Below, piece after piece: positions 34,080 to 43,187 of a DNA stretch of 61,639 nucleotides (position 1 is its first letter; each line of letters starts with the position of its first letter). The DNA lies in assembly GCF_051201035.1 (NCBI RefSeq), contig NZ_JBPODR010000014.1:1-61639 (forward strand), read 5' to 3'. This DNA is from Thermoanaerobacterium thermosulfurigenes (GTDB taxonomy: Bacteria; Bacillota; Thermoanaerobacteria; Thermoanaerobacterales; Thermoanaerobacteraceae). The notes beneath the pieces were generated by a model. It worked only from the letters and a program-made list of their open reading frames with translations, was not told where the DNA came from and ran no database searches. The position numbers were made by a program, and so were the translations under genes.

Positions 34080-34682
34080 TTACTCAATTGTCGTACCATT
34101 GGCTTCAACAATTGAATCTAAGTAGGTGTAGACATCATCTACACCTGCCTTTTTTAGTGAAGAAAATGGTATGATCTTCTCCTTATCAACCGAAAGCGTC
34201 TCAGATATGACTTTCAAAGACATCTGCATCTCATATCTTTTCAACTTGTCTGACTTTGTAGCAACTACTTGAAAATTTATATTTCTATTTTTTAAGTAGT
34301 TAACCATTAAGACATCGTCATCTGTAGGTTTATGCCTTATATCAACCAACATTATAGCACCTACCAAGTATGCTGATGTATTTAAGTACGTTTCAATGTT
34401 TATAGACCACTGCTTCTTAAGCTCTTTTGATACTTCTGCATAGCCATAGCCAGGAAGATCAACTAAGTAGAAAGTATTGTTAACAATGTAGAAATTAATA
34501 CCTTGTGTCTTTCCAGGTTTTTGACTTACCCTTGCAAAATTGTTTCTATTTACTATTGCATTTATAAAAGATGACTTTCCTACATTGGACCTGCCTATTA
34601 CTGCAATTTGCTTAAGTCCATCATTTGGATACTGCGTCTTGTTGTATGCTGAAACCTTAAGTTCGATAGACTTTACCTTCAT
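34080..34682 (-). CDS. engB: Ribosome-assembly GTPase EngB (YsxC/YihA)
   Basis: 200 residues. GTPase motifs: G1 G-R-S-N-V-G-K-S at 30-37, a G2 threonine in G-K-T-Q-G-I-N, G3 D-L-P-G-Y-G-Y-A and G4 T-K-S-D-K. EngB helps assemble the large ribosomal subunit. Its start overlaps the lon stop by 4 bases (ATGA). It is the last gene of the tig-clpP-clpX-lon operon, as in many Firmicutes. Confidence 0.95.
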   Translation of the reverse strand: MKVKSIELKVSAYNKTQYPNDGLKQIAVIGRSNVGKSSFINAIVNRNNFARVSQKPGKTQGINFYIVNNTFYLVDLPGYGYAEVSKELKKQWSINIETYLNTSAYLVGAIMLVDIRHKPTDDDVLMVNYLKNRNINFQVVATKSDKLKRYEMQMSLKVISETLSVDKEKIIPFSSLKKAGVDDVYTYLDSIVEANGTTIE

Positions 34683-37003
34683 ATTTGTTCATCACCTACT
34701 AACGACAATTTTAAAACTTCGTCTATGTTTGATACAAATTTAAATTCCATTTTCTTCTTGACGCTTTGTGGTATCTCATCTAAATCCCTTTTGTTGCCTT
34801 CAGGTGCAATTACTTTAAAAATGCCTGCTCTATGCGCCGCCAACACTTTTTCCTTTAAGCCACCTATCGGCAAAACCTTACCAGTAAGAGTTATCTCACC
34901 TGTCATGGCAATATCGCCTTTTACAGGAACTTTCTTTATTGCAGATACCATAGCAGTTACCATTGTTATACCTGCTGATGGACCATCTTTCGGTATCGCA
35001 CCTTCAGGCACATGTATGTGAATGTCTAAATTTTTGTAAAAATCGCTATCTATCCCCAAAGCATCTGCATTCGATCTTATGTAGCTAAAACCTGCTTGTG
35101 CTGATTCTTTCATCACGTCTCCCAACTGACCTGTCAATGTAAGTTTCCCGCTTCCAGGCATCGTGGTCGCTTCAACTGTAAGTGTGTCACCGCCAACTCT
35201 CGTCCACGCAAGTCCTGTCACCATGCCTACTTTATCTTTTAGATTGGCCTTATCTACCCTGTATATTGGCTTTCCAAGGTACTTTTGCAGGTTTTTCTTG
35301 CCTACTTTTATAGACTTTTCTTTATTTTCTACTATAGCTTTTATGGATTTTCGCACGACTTTTGCAATGTTTTGCTCAAGCGACCTTACACCAGCTTCTC
35401 TGGTGTACTCAGATATTATACCTACGATTGCCGAATCTTGTATCTTTATGATGTCTTCATTAGCACCGTGCTCTTTTAAAATTTTTGGAATCAAATACTC
35501 TTTAGCTATGTTCAACTTTTCTTCTTCAGTATATCCAGAAATGTATATGACTTCCATTCTATCTAAAAGCGGAGCCGGTATCGTATCAAGTGTATTTGCT
35601 GTTGTTACAAATAACACTTTCGACAGATCGAATGGCAAATCTATGTAATGATCTCTGTACGTAGAATTTTGCTCTGGATCCAAGACTTCCAGCATGGCCG
35701 ATGCCGGGTCACCTCTAAAATCAGAGCTCATTTTATCGATCTCATCAAGAAGAAACACCGGATTCTTTGAACCAGCGATTTTCAAAGAATTTATTATGCC
35801 ACCTGGTATGGCGCCGACATACGTCCTTCTGTGACCTCTTATCTCGGCTTCATCTCTTACTCCACCCAATGACAGCCGCACAAATTTTCTGTTCATGGCT
35901 CTTGCAATTGACTTTCCTAAAGAAGTCTTACCTACTCCTGGAGGCCCTACAAGGCACAAAATAGGGCTTTTCATCTTCTCGTGGAAACTTCTCACGGCCA
36001 AAAACTCTAATATTCTCTCTTTGACTTTTTTTAATCCATAGTGATCTTCATTTAATATTTTCTCAGCTCTTTTTATATCAAGCACATCTTTCGTTTCTTC
36101 ATTCCACGGAAGGTCCAAAAGCCAATCGATGTACGTCCTTATGACAGAAGCCTCTTGATAGCCTGGCCCCATCCTGCTTAACCTTCTTAATTCTTCTCTC
36201 GCTTTTTCTTTTACATAATCAGGCAAATCCTTTGATTCGATTTTTTCTTCATACTCGTCTATTTCTTGATCAATCTCGTCAGCTTCACCAAGTTCTGCCC
36301 TTATTGCCTTTAATTGTTCTCTTAAATAGTATTCTCTTTGACTTTTGTCTATCTGCTTGTGAACCCGCATGTTTATCTTTTTCTCAATTTCAAGTATATC
36401 AAGCTCTTTTAAGATAAATCCTAATAATTTTTCCAACCTTTCTCTCGGATCAAAGCACTCTAAAAGCTCTTGATTCTTGTCTTGATTTAAGCTTAAATGT
36501 TCTGCTATTACGTCAGCTAACCGCCCAGGTTCTTCAATCGTTACAACATTATAAATGCTGTCCAAAGGTATTTTTGATGAAATGCTTATATATTCTTCAA
36601 AAGCCGATGTTACACTTCTCATCAATGCTTCTAATTCGCTGTCTTTCTCCACCTCCGAATCTATCTTCTCTAAAACTTCCACTTCATAAAAACTTTCGTC
36701 GCTAATAAGATTTTTTAACTCTGCTCTGGAGATGCCCTCAACTAAAACTCTTACGACTTCTCCTGGAAGTCTAAGCATCTGTTTTACTTTTGTTATTGTG
36801 CCTACTCTATATATATCATCTATTGAAGGTTCGTCTATATCAGCTTGTTTTTGCGTAACCAAAAAGACGAGTTGGTTTCTAAGCATTGCTTCTTCAATAG
36901 CTTTAACGGATTTTCCCCTTCCTACATCAAAGTGCATGACCATGTACGGGAACACTGTTATGCCTCTTAGTGGAACCATCGGTAATATGTATTTCTTGTC
37001 CAT
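34679..37003 (-). CDS. lon: ATP-dependent Lon protease (LonA)
   Basis: 774 residues from ATG 37003, preceded by AGAGGTGA; the longer frame would add 16 residues without a site. Domains in order: LAN substrate-binding domain (about 1-205), coiled coil (about 205-300), AAA+ with Walker A G-P-P-G-V-G-K-T at 353-360 and Walker B V-F-L-L-D-E-I-D-K, and the protease domain with the Ser-Lys dyad S676 (P-K-D-G-P-S-A-G) and K719 (L-K-E-K-V-L-A-A-H). It degrades damaged and regulatory proteins. Confidence 0.97.
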   Translation of the reverse strand: MDKKYILPMVPLRGITVFPYMVMHFDVGRGKSVKAIEEAMLRNQLVFLVTQKQADIDEPSIDDIYRVGTITKVKQMLRLPGEVVRVLVEGISRAELKNLISDESFYEVEVLEKIDSEVEKDSELEALMRSVTSAFEEYISISSKIPLDSIYNVVTIEEPGRLADVIAEHLSLNQDKNQELLECFDPRERLEKLLGFILKELDILEIEKKINMRVHKQIDKSQREYYLREQLKAIRAELGEADEIDQEIDEYEEKIESKDLPDYVKEKAREELRRLSRMGPGYQEASVIRTYIDWLLDLPWNEETKDVLDIKRAEKILNEDHYGLKKVKERILEFLAVRSFHEKMKSPILCLVGPPGVGKTSLGKSIARAMNRKFVRLSLGGVRDEAEIRGHRRTYVGAIPGGIINSLKIAGSKNPVFLLDEIDKMSSDFRGDPASAMLEVLDPEQNSTYRDHYIDLPFDLSKVLFVTTANTLDTIPAPLLDRMEVIYISGYTEEEKLNIAKEYLIPKILKEHGANEDIIKIQDSAIVGIISEYTREAGVRSLEQNIAKVVRKSIKAIVENKEKSIKVGKKNLQKYLGKPIYRVDKANLKDKVGMVTGLAWTRVGGDTLTVEATTMPGSGKLTLTGQLGDVMKESAQAGFSYIRSNADALGIDSDFYKNLDIHIHVPEGAIPKDGPSAGITMVTAMVSAIKKVPVKGDIAMTGEITLTGKVLPIGGLKEKVLAAHRAGIFKVIAPEGNKRDLDEIPQSVKKKMEFKFVSNIDEVLKLSLVGDEQI

Positions 37004-37073
37004 AAAGTCACCTCTTTTGCCTATTTGCCTTATGATAAATATATTATACATTAAAACATTCTAATCTCAAAAG

Positions 37074-37934
37074 TTAAAAGATCACACTTTTCAAATCATC
37101 TGCAGTTATCTCATCTCTCCCATGCTTTAGCGCTTTAATAGCCAGATGTTGAAGCATACCTATAGCATCTTCTCCATTTTTTGCAGCATCAGCAATTTTT
37201 ATACACACTTCATCATCAACATAAAACATTCCCTTGTTGGCAGAATTTTTGATTATATCTGCCAATACTCTTTTATCGTATTCCTTAAATTGAATGATTT
37301 CGCATAAATCTAGCAATTCATCTGGTAAAAGTGCAGAATCATCTACATTAACAGCAAGACGAAAATCTGCCGGAAATCCTTCTTTTAAAAAGCGTTTCAC
37401 ATGATCTGAAACATTTAAAATCAATCTGTCTTCATAGTACACTTTTTTCGATTTCATCACATCTAAAAGCTTTAAAATATTGTTTGATGTCAAGTTTTCT
37501 AAATTATCAATGTAGAGAATCCCATTATTCGCCCTTGTGACAAGCCCTATTTTTATTTTTTTTATCTTACGGGAGCCAAAATCTATTTCAAATACATATC
37601 CAAACAATGAATCGCGAATAAAATCATCATTGTACTTTTTATCAGGGTAGTATTCAACGAACTCTCCGCTTTTAAAGAAGCTTTCTTCACTACTTTTAAT
37701 CTCTTTAAAGCACGTTCTTAAAATATCTCTTTTCCACGTACCACCTGGACCAGTTAATATCATGCTTTTAGGATTTTGGCTCCGCAAATTATTTAATATT
37801 TTTAGTACAGCTTCATCTTGTCCTAAAATATCATCAACTTTTTGCACTCTGCACTTTTCTTTAAGAGGTTCATCAAGATGCATTTGAATGAATTTTTGCC
37901 TCTCTTCATATGTCATTTCAATATTTTGTGTCAT
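37074..37934 (-). CDS. Protease-less LonB-like AAA+ protein with degenerate nucleotide site
   Basis: 286 residues aligned by eye with the N-terminal half of LonB: V-D-D-I-L-G-Q-D-E-A (LonB: D-D-I-V-G-Q-E-E-G), Q-N-P-K-S-M-I-L, N-G-I-L-Y-I-D-N-L, G-F-P-A-D-F-R-L. The Walker A is G-P-G-G-T-W-K-R (62-69) instead of G-P-P-G-V-G-K-T, Walker B ends D143-N144 instead of D-E, and the arginine-finger region is lost. The frame ends after the AAA+ lid; there is no protease domain and no N-terminal membrane helix. It sits exactly where lonB stands in other Firmicutes (between clpX and lon). It is either a decaying relic or a repurposed non-catalytic adaptor. The ribosome binding site is in a hairpin. Confidence 0.75.
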   Translation of the reverse strand: MTQNIEMTYEERQKFIQMHLDEPLKEKCRVQKVDDILGQDEAVLKILNNLRSQNPKSMILTGPGGTWKRDILRTCFKEIKSSEESFFKSGEFVEYYPDKKYNDDFIRDSLFGYVFEIDFGSRKIKKIKIGLVTRANNGILYIDNLENLTSNNILKLLDVMKSKKVYYEDRLILNVSDHVKRFLKEGFPADFRLAVNVDDSALLPDELLDLCEIIQFKEYDKRVLADIIKNSANKGMFYVDDEVCIKIADAAKNGEDAIGMLQHLAIKALKHGRDEITADDLKSVIF

Positions 37935-37935
37935 A

Positions 37936-37982
37936 AAAAACCTCCTTCTACATCTGATATTATGTGATAGAAGGAGGTTTTT
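37936..37982 (-). promoter_or_regulatory. Terminator-like hairpin after clpX that contains the next gene's ribosome binding site
   Basis: A perfect 15-bp stem: in the minus-strand RNA the 5' arm (37982-37968, five A then CCTCCTTCTA) pairs with the 3' arm (37950-37936, TAGAAGGAGG then five T), with a 17-base loop. The T-run directly precedes the ATG at 37934. As DNA geometry it is an intrinsic terminator for tig-clpP-clpX. As RNA it hides AGAAGGAGG, the Shine-Dalgarno sequence of the LonB-like gene. Confidence 0.75.
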
Positions 37983-37995
37983 ATATACTTACTAA

Positions 37996-39270
37996 CTACG
38001 ATACAGACTCAGATTTCTTGACTCTCTTTTTTGTCTTTTGGGACTCTGAATAAACAATCGTAGGTGGAGCATTGTTCAATACTGTTTCTTCCGTTATGAT
38101 GCACTTCTCAATATTATCGCTGGATGGTATCTCATACATCACATCAAGCATAAGCTCTTCAAGTATTGACCTTAATCCTCTCGCACCAGTCTTCCTGTCT
38201 ATTGCCTTTTGAGCAATAACGCTTAGGGCTTTTTTGTCAAATTCAAGTTTTACGCCATCTAGCTCAAACAGCTTTTCATACTGCTTTGTAAGTGCATTTT
38301 TAGGCTCTGTCAGTATTCGTATCAAAGCATCTTTATCAAGAGAATCAAGTGTCACAACAATCGGAAGCCTTCCGATAAACTCTGGAATAAGTCCAAATTT
38401 CAAGAGATCTTCAGGCATGATATTCTTTAAGATTTCACCTATTTTCTTCTCCTGTTTGCTTTGAATCTCTGATCCAAATCCTAATGACTTTTTGCCTATC
38501 CTGGATTCTATTATCTTTTCAATGCCATCAAATGCACCGCCAACAATGAACAAGATATTCGTAGTATCAATCTGTATGAATTCTTGATGAGGGTGTTTCC
38601 GTCCACCTTGAGGTGGAACATTTGCCACAGTACCTTCCAAAATTTTTAAAAGTGCTTGCTGTACACCTTCACCAGAGACATCCCTCGTAATCGACGGATT
38701 CTCTGATTTTCTGGCTATCTTATCAACCTCATCAATGTACACAATGCCTTTTTCTGCCTTTTCTATGTCATAATCTGCCGCCTGTATAAGCTTAAGAAGG
38801 ATGTTCTCCACATCTTCGCCTACATAACCCGCTTCCGTAAGTGATGTAGCATCTGCTATTGCAAACGGCACATTAAGCATTCTAGCTAATGTCTGTGCAA
38901 GAAGCGTCTTGCCAGAACCAGTAGGGCCTAACATGAGAATATTGCTTTTTTGAAGCTCAACATCGTCAGATTTTACTCTGCTATTGATCCTCTTGTAATG
39001 GTTGTAAACCGCTACTGCCAACGCTTTTTTCGCTTTGTCTTGACCTATTACATACTGGTCAAGAAACTCTTTTATCTCCTTTGGCTTCGGAAGTTCACCT
39101 ATCTCTACATCGATGTTTTCTTCAAATTCTTCATCGATGATTTCTTGGCAAAGCTCTATACATTCGTCACAGATATATACGCCTGGACCGGCAACTAATC
39201 TTTTTACCTGATCCTGTGACTTCCCGCAAAAAGAGCACTTCAACTGTTTTTGATTATCATATTTAGCCAT
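37996..39270 (-). CDS. clpX: ClpX, ATPase subunit of the ClpXP protease
   Basis: 424 residues. N-terminal zinc-binding domain with C12, C15, C34 and C37; Walker A G-P-T-G-S-G-K-T at 115-122; Walker B I-V-Y-I-D-E-V-D-K; the ClpP-binding loop I-G-F-type (here S-L-G-F-G-S-E); pore loop G-Y-V-G-E-D-V. It unfolds substrates and feeds them to ClpP, encoded 20 bases upstream. Confidence 0.98.
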   Translation of the reverse strand: MAKYDNQKQLKCSFCGKSQDQVKRLVAGPGVYICDECIELCQEIIDEEFEENIDVEIGELPKPKEIKEFLDQYVIGQDKAKKALAVAVYNHYKRINSRVKSDDVELQKSNILMLGPTGSGKTLLAQTLARMLNVPFAIADATSLTEAGYVGEDVENILLKLIQAADYDIEKAEKGIVYIDEVDKIARKSENPSITRDVSGEGVQQALLKILEGTVANVPPQGGRKHPHQEFIQIDTTNILFIVGGAFDGIEKIIESRIGKKSLGFGSEIQSKQEKKIGEILKNIMPEDLLKFGLIPEFIGRLPIVVTLDSLDKDALIRILTEPKNALTKQYEKLFELDGVKLEFDKKALSVIAQKAIDRKTGARGLRSILEELMLDVMYEIPSSDNIEKCIITEETVLNNAPPTIVYSESQKTKKRVKKSESVS

Positions 39271-39290
39271 TTTTTCACCTCTTCCGGGGC

Positions 39291-39875
39291 CTATTTTCTC
39301 TTAACTAATATCTCATCAATGAGCCCATAAGCTTTTGCTTCTTCTGGATCCATGAAAAAGTCCCTTTCTGTATCTCTTTCAATTTTTTCTAATGGTTGTC
39401 CAGTCCTCTCAGACAATATCTTATTTAGTTTTTGTTTCATTTTTATAATTCTCTCAGCGTGAATCTTTATGTCTGTAGCTTGACCCTGCGTGCCTCCTAA
39501 TGGCTGATGTATCATTATCTCGCTGTTTGGCAGCGAAAATCTCTTGCCTTTTGCGCCTGCAGCAAGTAAGAAGGCACCTGCCGATGCTGCCATACCGACA
39601 CACATCGTAACAACATCAGGTTTTATATACTGCATCGTATCGTATATAGCGAATGCAGATGTTATAGAACCACCAGGGCTATTTATATAAAGCCAAATAT
39701 CCTTATCAGGATCTTCTCCCTCTAGAAACAAAAGCTGAGCAACGACGAGGCTTGCTGATACGTCGTTTATCTCTTCTCCTAAGAAGACTATCCTGTCTTT
39801 TAAAAGCCTTGAATATATGTCGTAAGAGCGCTCTCCTCTATTTGTTTGCTCTACAACTATAGGCACTAAGCTCAT
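39291..39875 (-). CDS. clpP: ClpP proteolytic subunit
   Basis: 194 residues with the serine protease triad S98 (G-M-A-A-S-A-G-A-F), H123 (M-I-H-Q-P-L-G-G) and D172 (E-R-D-F-F-M). It forms the tetradecameric barrel of ClpXP. It starts 4 bases after the tig stop. Confidence 0.98.
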   Translation of the reverse strand: MSLVPIVVEQTNRGERSYDIYSRLLKDRIVFLGEEINDVSASLVVAQLLFLEGEDPDKDIWLYINSPGGSITSAFAIYDTMQYIKPDVVTMCVGMAASAGAFLLAAGAKGKRFSLPNSEIMIHQPLGGTQGQATDIKIHAERIIKMKQKLNKILSERTGQPLEKIERDTERDFFMDPEEAKAYGLIDEILVKRK

Positions 39876-39879
39876 ATTA

Positions 39880-41178
39880 TCACTCCTCTTTATCTATAAT
39901 TTTACTATTCTCAAAAATAAAGTCAATCGTCTTAAAGTAGACTATATCGTCTTTTATATTGTTTATCTGTGACTCAGTCAGCTCTTTCTTCAAATCTTCT
40001 AATTTTACATTGTAATTTGTTGCCATTTCACTAAGTCTTTTATCTACTTCTTCATCTGTAGCAGTTATATTCTCTATTTTACCTATCTTATCGATGACTA
40101 ACTGCGTCTTAACTCTCAAAGCTGCATCATCGTGCATTTCTTTCCTCAAGTCTTCTTCTGTCTTTCCTGTTATCTCTAAGTATTTATCAAGATCCAATCC
40201 TTGATATCTGAGATTGTAATCGAGATCTCTTAAAGATATGTCAATTTGCCTATCTACCATTATTTCTGGTATGTCAACTTTAGAATTCTCTACAACTGCT
40301 TTTACTACATTTTCTTTCATTTCTTCTTTAGCGCTTAAATCATACTGTTCTTGCAATTCTCTCTTTATGTCTTCTTTCAATTCATCTAAAGTATCAAACT
40401 CGCTTACGTCTTTTGCAAAATCGTCATTTAACTCTGGCAATTCTTTGTGCTTTATTGAAAATATCTTTACTTTAAATACTACATCTTTTCCCTTTAACTC
40501 TTCAGCCCTGTAGTCATCAGGGAATTTGACATTTACATCAAACTCCTCATTAACGTTATGTCCAACGATTTGCTCTTCAAATCCAGGAATAAATGTCTTA
40601 GAGCCTAACTCTAATGAGTAATTGTCGCTTTTGCCGCCTTCAAACGGTACACCATCTAAAAATCCTTCAAAGCTTATGTCAACTATATCGCCCATCTGAG
40701 CTGCTCTGTCTTCCACTGGTACTACTCTCGCATTACTCTGTCTCATCTGTTCAAGTCTATTATTAATATCTTCGTCTTTAACATTATACTCTACTTTTTT
40801 GACTTCTATACCCTTGTACTGTCCAAGCTCTACATCAGGCAATACTGGCACTACTGCCTCTATAATTAAATCTTGGCCTTTTCCAATCTGTAAAATGTCA
40901 ATTGTTGGATTATCTATCGGCTCAAGCTTCAGAGTATCAATCGCTTCTTGATATGCATCCGGAAATACATGCTCTATAGCATCTTCATAAAGCACACCTT
41001 CACCATAGTACCTTTCTATGATAATCCTCGGAGCCTTTCCGCGCCTAAAACCCGGTATGTTAAATCTACCTACATTTTTTTTGTATGAAAAGTTTAATCC
41101 TTCTTCAAATTTTTCCTTTGGAATATTTAACTCGATTGTTGCAACACTGTTCTCTATTTTTTTAAGATTACTGCTCAT
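39880..41178 (-). CDS. tig: Trigger factor
   Basis: 432 residues from ATG 41178, 8 bases after AGGAGG; the longer frame opening at 41199 overlaps the site. N-terminal ribosome-binding domain with G-F-R-R-G-K-A-P (the signature loop), a PPIase domain (G-D-I-V-D-I-S-F-E-G-F-L-D-G, residues about 160-240) and a helical C-terminal chaperone domain. It folds nascent chains and begins the proteostasis operon. Confidence 0.97.
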   Translation of the reverse strand: MSSNLKKIENSVATIELNIPKEKFEEGLNFSYKKNVGRFNIPGFRRGKAPRIIIERYYGEGVLYEDAIEHVFPDAYQEAIDTLKLEPIDNPTIDILQIGKGQDLIIEAVVPVLPDVELGQYKGIEVKKVEYNVKDEDINNRLEQMRQSNARVVPVEDRAAQMGDIVDISFEGFLDGVPFEGGKSDNYSLELGSKTFIPGFEEQIVGHNVNEEFDVNVKFPDDYRAEELKGKDVVFKVKIFSIKHKELPELNDDFAKDVSEFDTLDELKEDIKRELQEQYDLSAKEEMKENVVKAVVENSKVDIPEIMVDRQIDISLRDLDYNLRYQGLDLDKYLEITGKTEEDLRKEMHDDAALRVKTQLVIDKIGKIENITATDEEVDKRLSEMATNYNVKLEDLKKELTESQINNIKDDIVYFKTIDFIFENSKIIDKEE

Positions 41179-41224
41179 TAAGTAAATCCTCCTATTCATT
41201 TGTTTGCGTTAATAACTTCTATTT

Positions 41225-41252
41225 ATTATATCATAAAAATTATTTTAAGCAA
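41225..41252 (-). promoter_or_regulatory. Promoter of the tig-clpP-clpX operon
   Basis: Minus strand TTGCTT, 16 bases, TATAAT with an extended TG (TGATATAAT), about 45 bases upstream of the tig start. No CIRCE or CtsR operator was recognised. Confidence 0.6.
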
Positions 41253-41299
41253 ATGTCTATACTTTATTTTATCATTTTCTAACATAAATGAAACTATTT

Positions 41300-42211
41300 T
41301 TATACGTCTTTAAAGCGCAATTCTTTTGTCATCATGTCATATCCGACAACGCTATTTTCAAATACATCCTTAGCATACTTTAGATATTTGTCTGGATTTT
41401 TTAATGATGGGCTAAAATGAGTCAGCCAAAGCTCTTTCACGTTAGCTTCTTTTGCCACTAAAGCTGTCTCTAAAAACGTGGAATGGTATTTTTTTATCGC
41501 TTTTTCTTCATCTAGCGGATCGCCGTACATTCCTTCTCCAATGAAAAGATCGCTATTCTCAGCAATTTTTATAAGATCTTTTGTAGGACGAGTATCAGTA
41601 GAATAACTTACTTTTAAGCCTTTTCTGTCTTCACCTAATACCATTTGAGGTGTGAAGATTACACTGCCGTCTTTTATAATGCTTTCGCCGTGCTGAAGTC
41701 TATGCCAGTACTCTAATGGTATGTTTAATTCCCTTGCTTTTTTTGCATCAAATTTCGGAAGCCTTTTAACTTCGAAGCTGTAAGCAAAGCACAATGATGT
41801 ATGTTGAACCACGACATTTTTCACTGTTATTTCCCCGACATTTAAGGAATATCCATCTTTTAATTCAGTATATTCAATTTCAAACGGTATCTCCACAAAA
41901 AGAACATTTAAAAGATTTTTCAATACGTCTATTCCTTCAGGGCCCATTAAATTAAGCTTATTTTTCCGTTCTTGGTTTATCATCTGATATATTATGCCAG
42001 GAAGTCCCATAATATGGTCTGCATGGTAATGCGTGAAAAATATCGTATCTATATTTAAAAAGCCCCACCCTAATTTTTGAAGCGGAACTTGCGTGCCTTC
42101 ACCGCAGTCCACCAATATAGATACACCACCATACCTCAATATGAGTGAAGATAGGTTTCTGCCAGGTACAGGCATCATACCTCCTGTACCCAATAAGCAT
42201 ACGTCAAACAT
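41300..42211 (-). CDS. rnz: Ribonuclease Z
   Basis: 303 residues, the normal length of the short form. Metallo-beta-lactamase fold with the zinc motif H-Y-H-A-D-H at 61-66, the G-E-G-T-Q substrate loop, a flexible-arm region, and later histidine ligands including H in W-L-T-H-F-S-P-S. It cuts the 3' trailer from tRNA precursors. It lies 25 bases before the start of nothing else on this strand and 26 bases after nfo, so both may share a transcript. Confidence 0.95.
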   Translation of the reverse strand: MFDVCLLGTGGMMPVPGRNLSSLILRYGGVSILVDCGEGTQVPLQKLGWGFLNIDTIFFTHYHADHIMGLPGIIYQMINQERKNKLNLMGPEGIDVLKNLLNVLFVEIPFEIEYTELKDGYSLNVGEITVKNVVVQHTSLCFAYSFEVKRLPKFDAKKARELNIPLEYWHRLQHGESIIKDGSVIFTPQMVLGEDRKGLKVSYSTDTRPTKDLIKIAENSDLFIGEGMYGDPLDEEKAIKKYHSTFLETALVAKEANVKELWLTHFSPSLKNPDKYLKYAKDVFENSVVGYDMMTKELRFKDV

Positions 42212-42236
42212 ATAAAATCCTCCGGATCGTCAAAAA

Positions 42237-43070
42237 TCAACCATTGTAAAGGCTTCTTAAAAGTTTTATTTCCTCTCTATAGCCTTCAAGGTCATTGGGC
42301 GTCTCCAATATGAATGGCAGATGTTTTAGACTTGGATGATTTATGACTCTTGCTATAGCATCTATTCCTATATAACCTTTGCCGATCTTCTCATGCCTGT
42401 CTTTATGGCTACCCATCGGATTTTTGCTGTCATTTAAGTGTATAGCAAAAAGTTTATCTAGCCCTATGATCTTGTCAAATTCCTCTAATACGCCGTCAAG
42501 ATTATTTACTATATCATAACCCGCATCATAAACATGGCATGTATCAAAGCACACACCCATTTTCTCTTGCAATTCTACTCTGTCTAAAATCTGTTTTAAT
42601 TCTTGAAATGTCTTTCCTATTTCTGAGCCTTTTCCTGCCATAGTCTCTAAAAGCACGATTGTAGACTGATTTAGCTTTAATATTTGATTTAACATATTTG
42701 CCGTATACTCTATCCCTGTATCAACGCCTTGCTTCACATGGCTCCCTGGATGAAAATCGTAAAGATTACCTGGGAGATATTCCATCCGCATAAGATCGTC
42801 TGCCATGACTTCTTTAGCAAACTCTCTCGTCCTATCGTCAGGTGATGACGGATTTAGAGTATATGGTGCATGTGCGACAACTTTAGAAAAATTATTTTTA
42901 TTCGCAATTTCTACAAATGAATTGCAGTCATTTTCATCTATATCCTTTGCCTTGCTTCCCCTTGGATTTCTCGTAAAAAATTGCAGCGTATTGGCATCAA
43001 GCTTTAACGCTTCTTCCGCCATAGCCTTATATCCATTTGAAACCGATAAGTGACATCCTATATATAACAT
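42237..43070 (-). CDS. nfo: Endonuclease IV (AP endonuclease)
   Basis: 277 residues from ATG 43070, 6 bases after AGGAGG; a longer in-frame start at 43091 overlaps that site. TIM-barrel AP endonuclease with zinc ligands in A-H-A-P-Y, F-H-P-G-S-H, L-L-E-T-M-A-G, C-F-D-T-C-H, L-N-D-S-K and H-E-K-I-G-K-G. It incises DNA 5' of abasic sites in base-excision repair. Confidence 0.97.
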   Translation of the reverse strand: MLYIGCHLSVSNGYKAMAEEALKLDANTLQFFTRNPRGSKAKDIDENDCNSFVEIANKNNFSKVVAHAPYTLNPSSPDDRTREFAKEVMADDLMRMEYLPGNLYDFHPGSHVKQGVDTGIEYTANMLNQILKLNQSTIVLLETMAGKGSEIGKTFQELKQILDRVELQEKMGVCFDTCHVYDAGYDIVNNLDGVLEEFDKIIGLDKLFAIHLNDSKNPMGSHKDRHEKIGKGYIGIDAIARVINHPSLKHLPFILETPNDLEGYREEIKLLRSLYNG

Positions 43071-43187
43071 AAATTTCCTCCTAAAATACATTCAAAAGAC
43101 AGAGGTCTTTTTCTTCATTATAATATATGACTGCAATTTCTCCAAATAAAAATCCAGTGAAATAACTGTATTTACAACAAGCCACTG

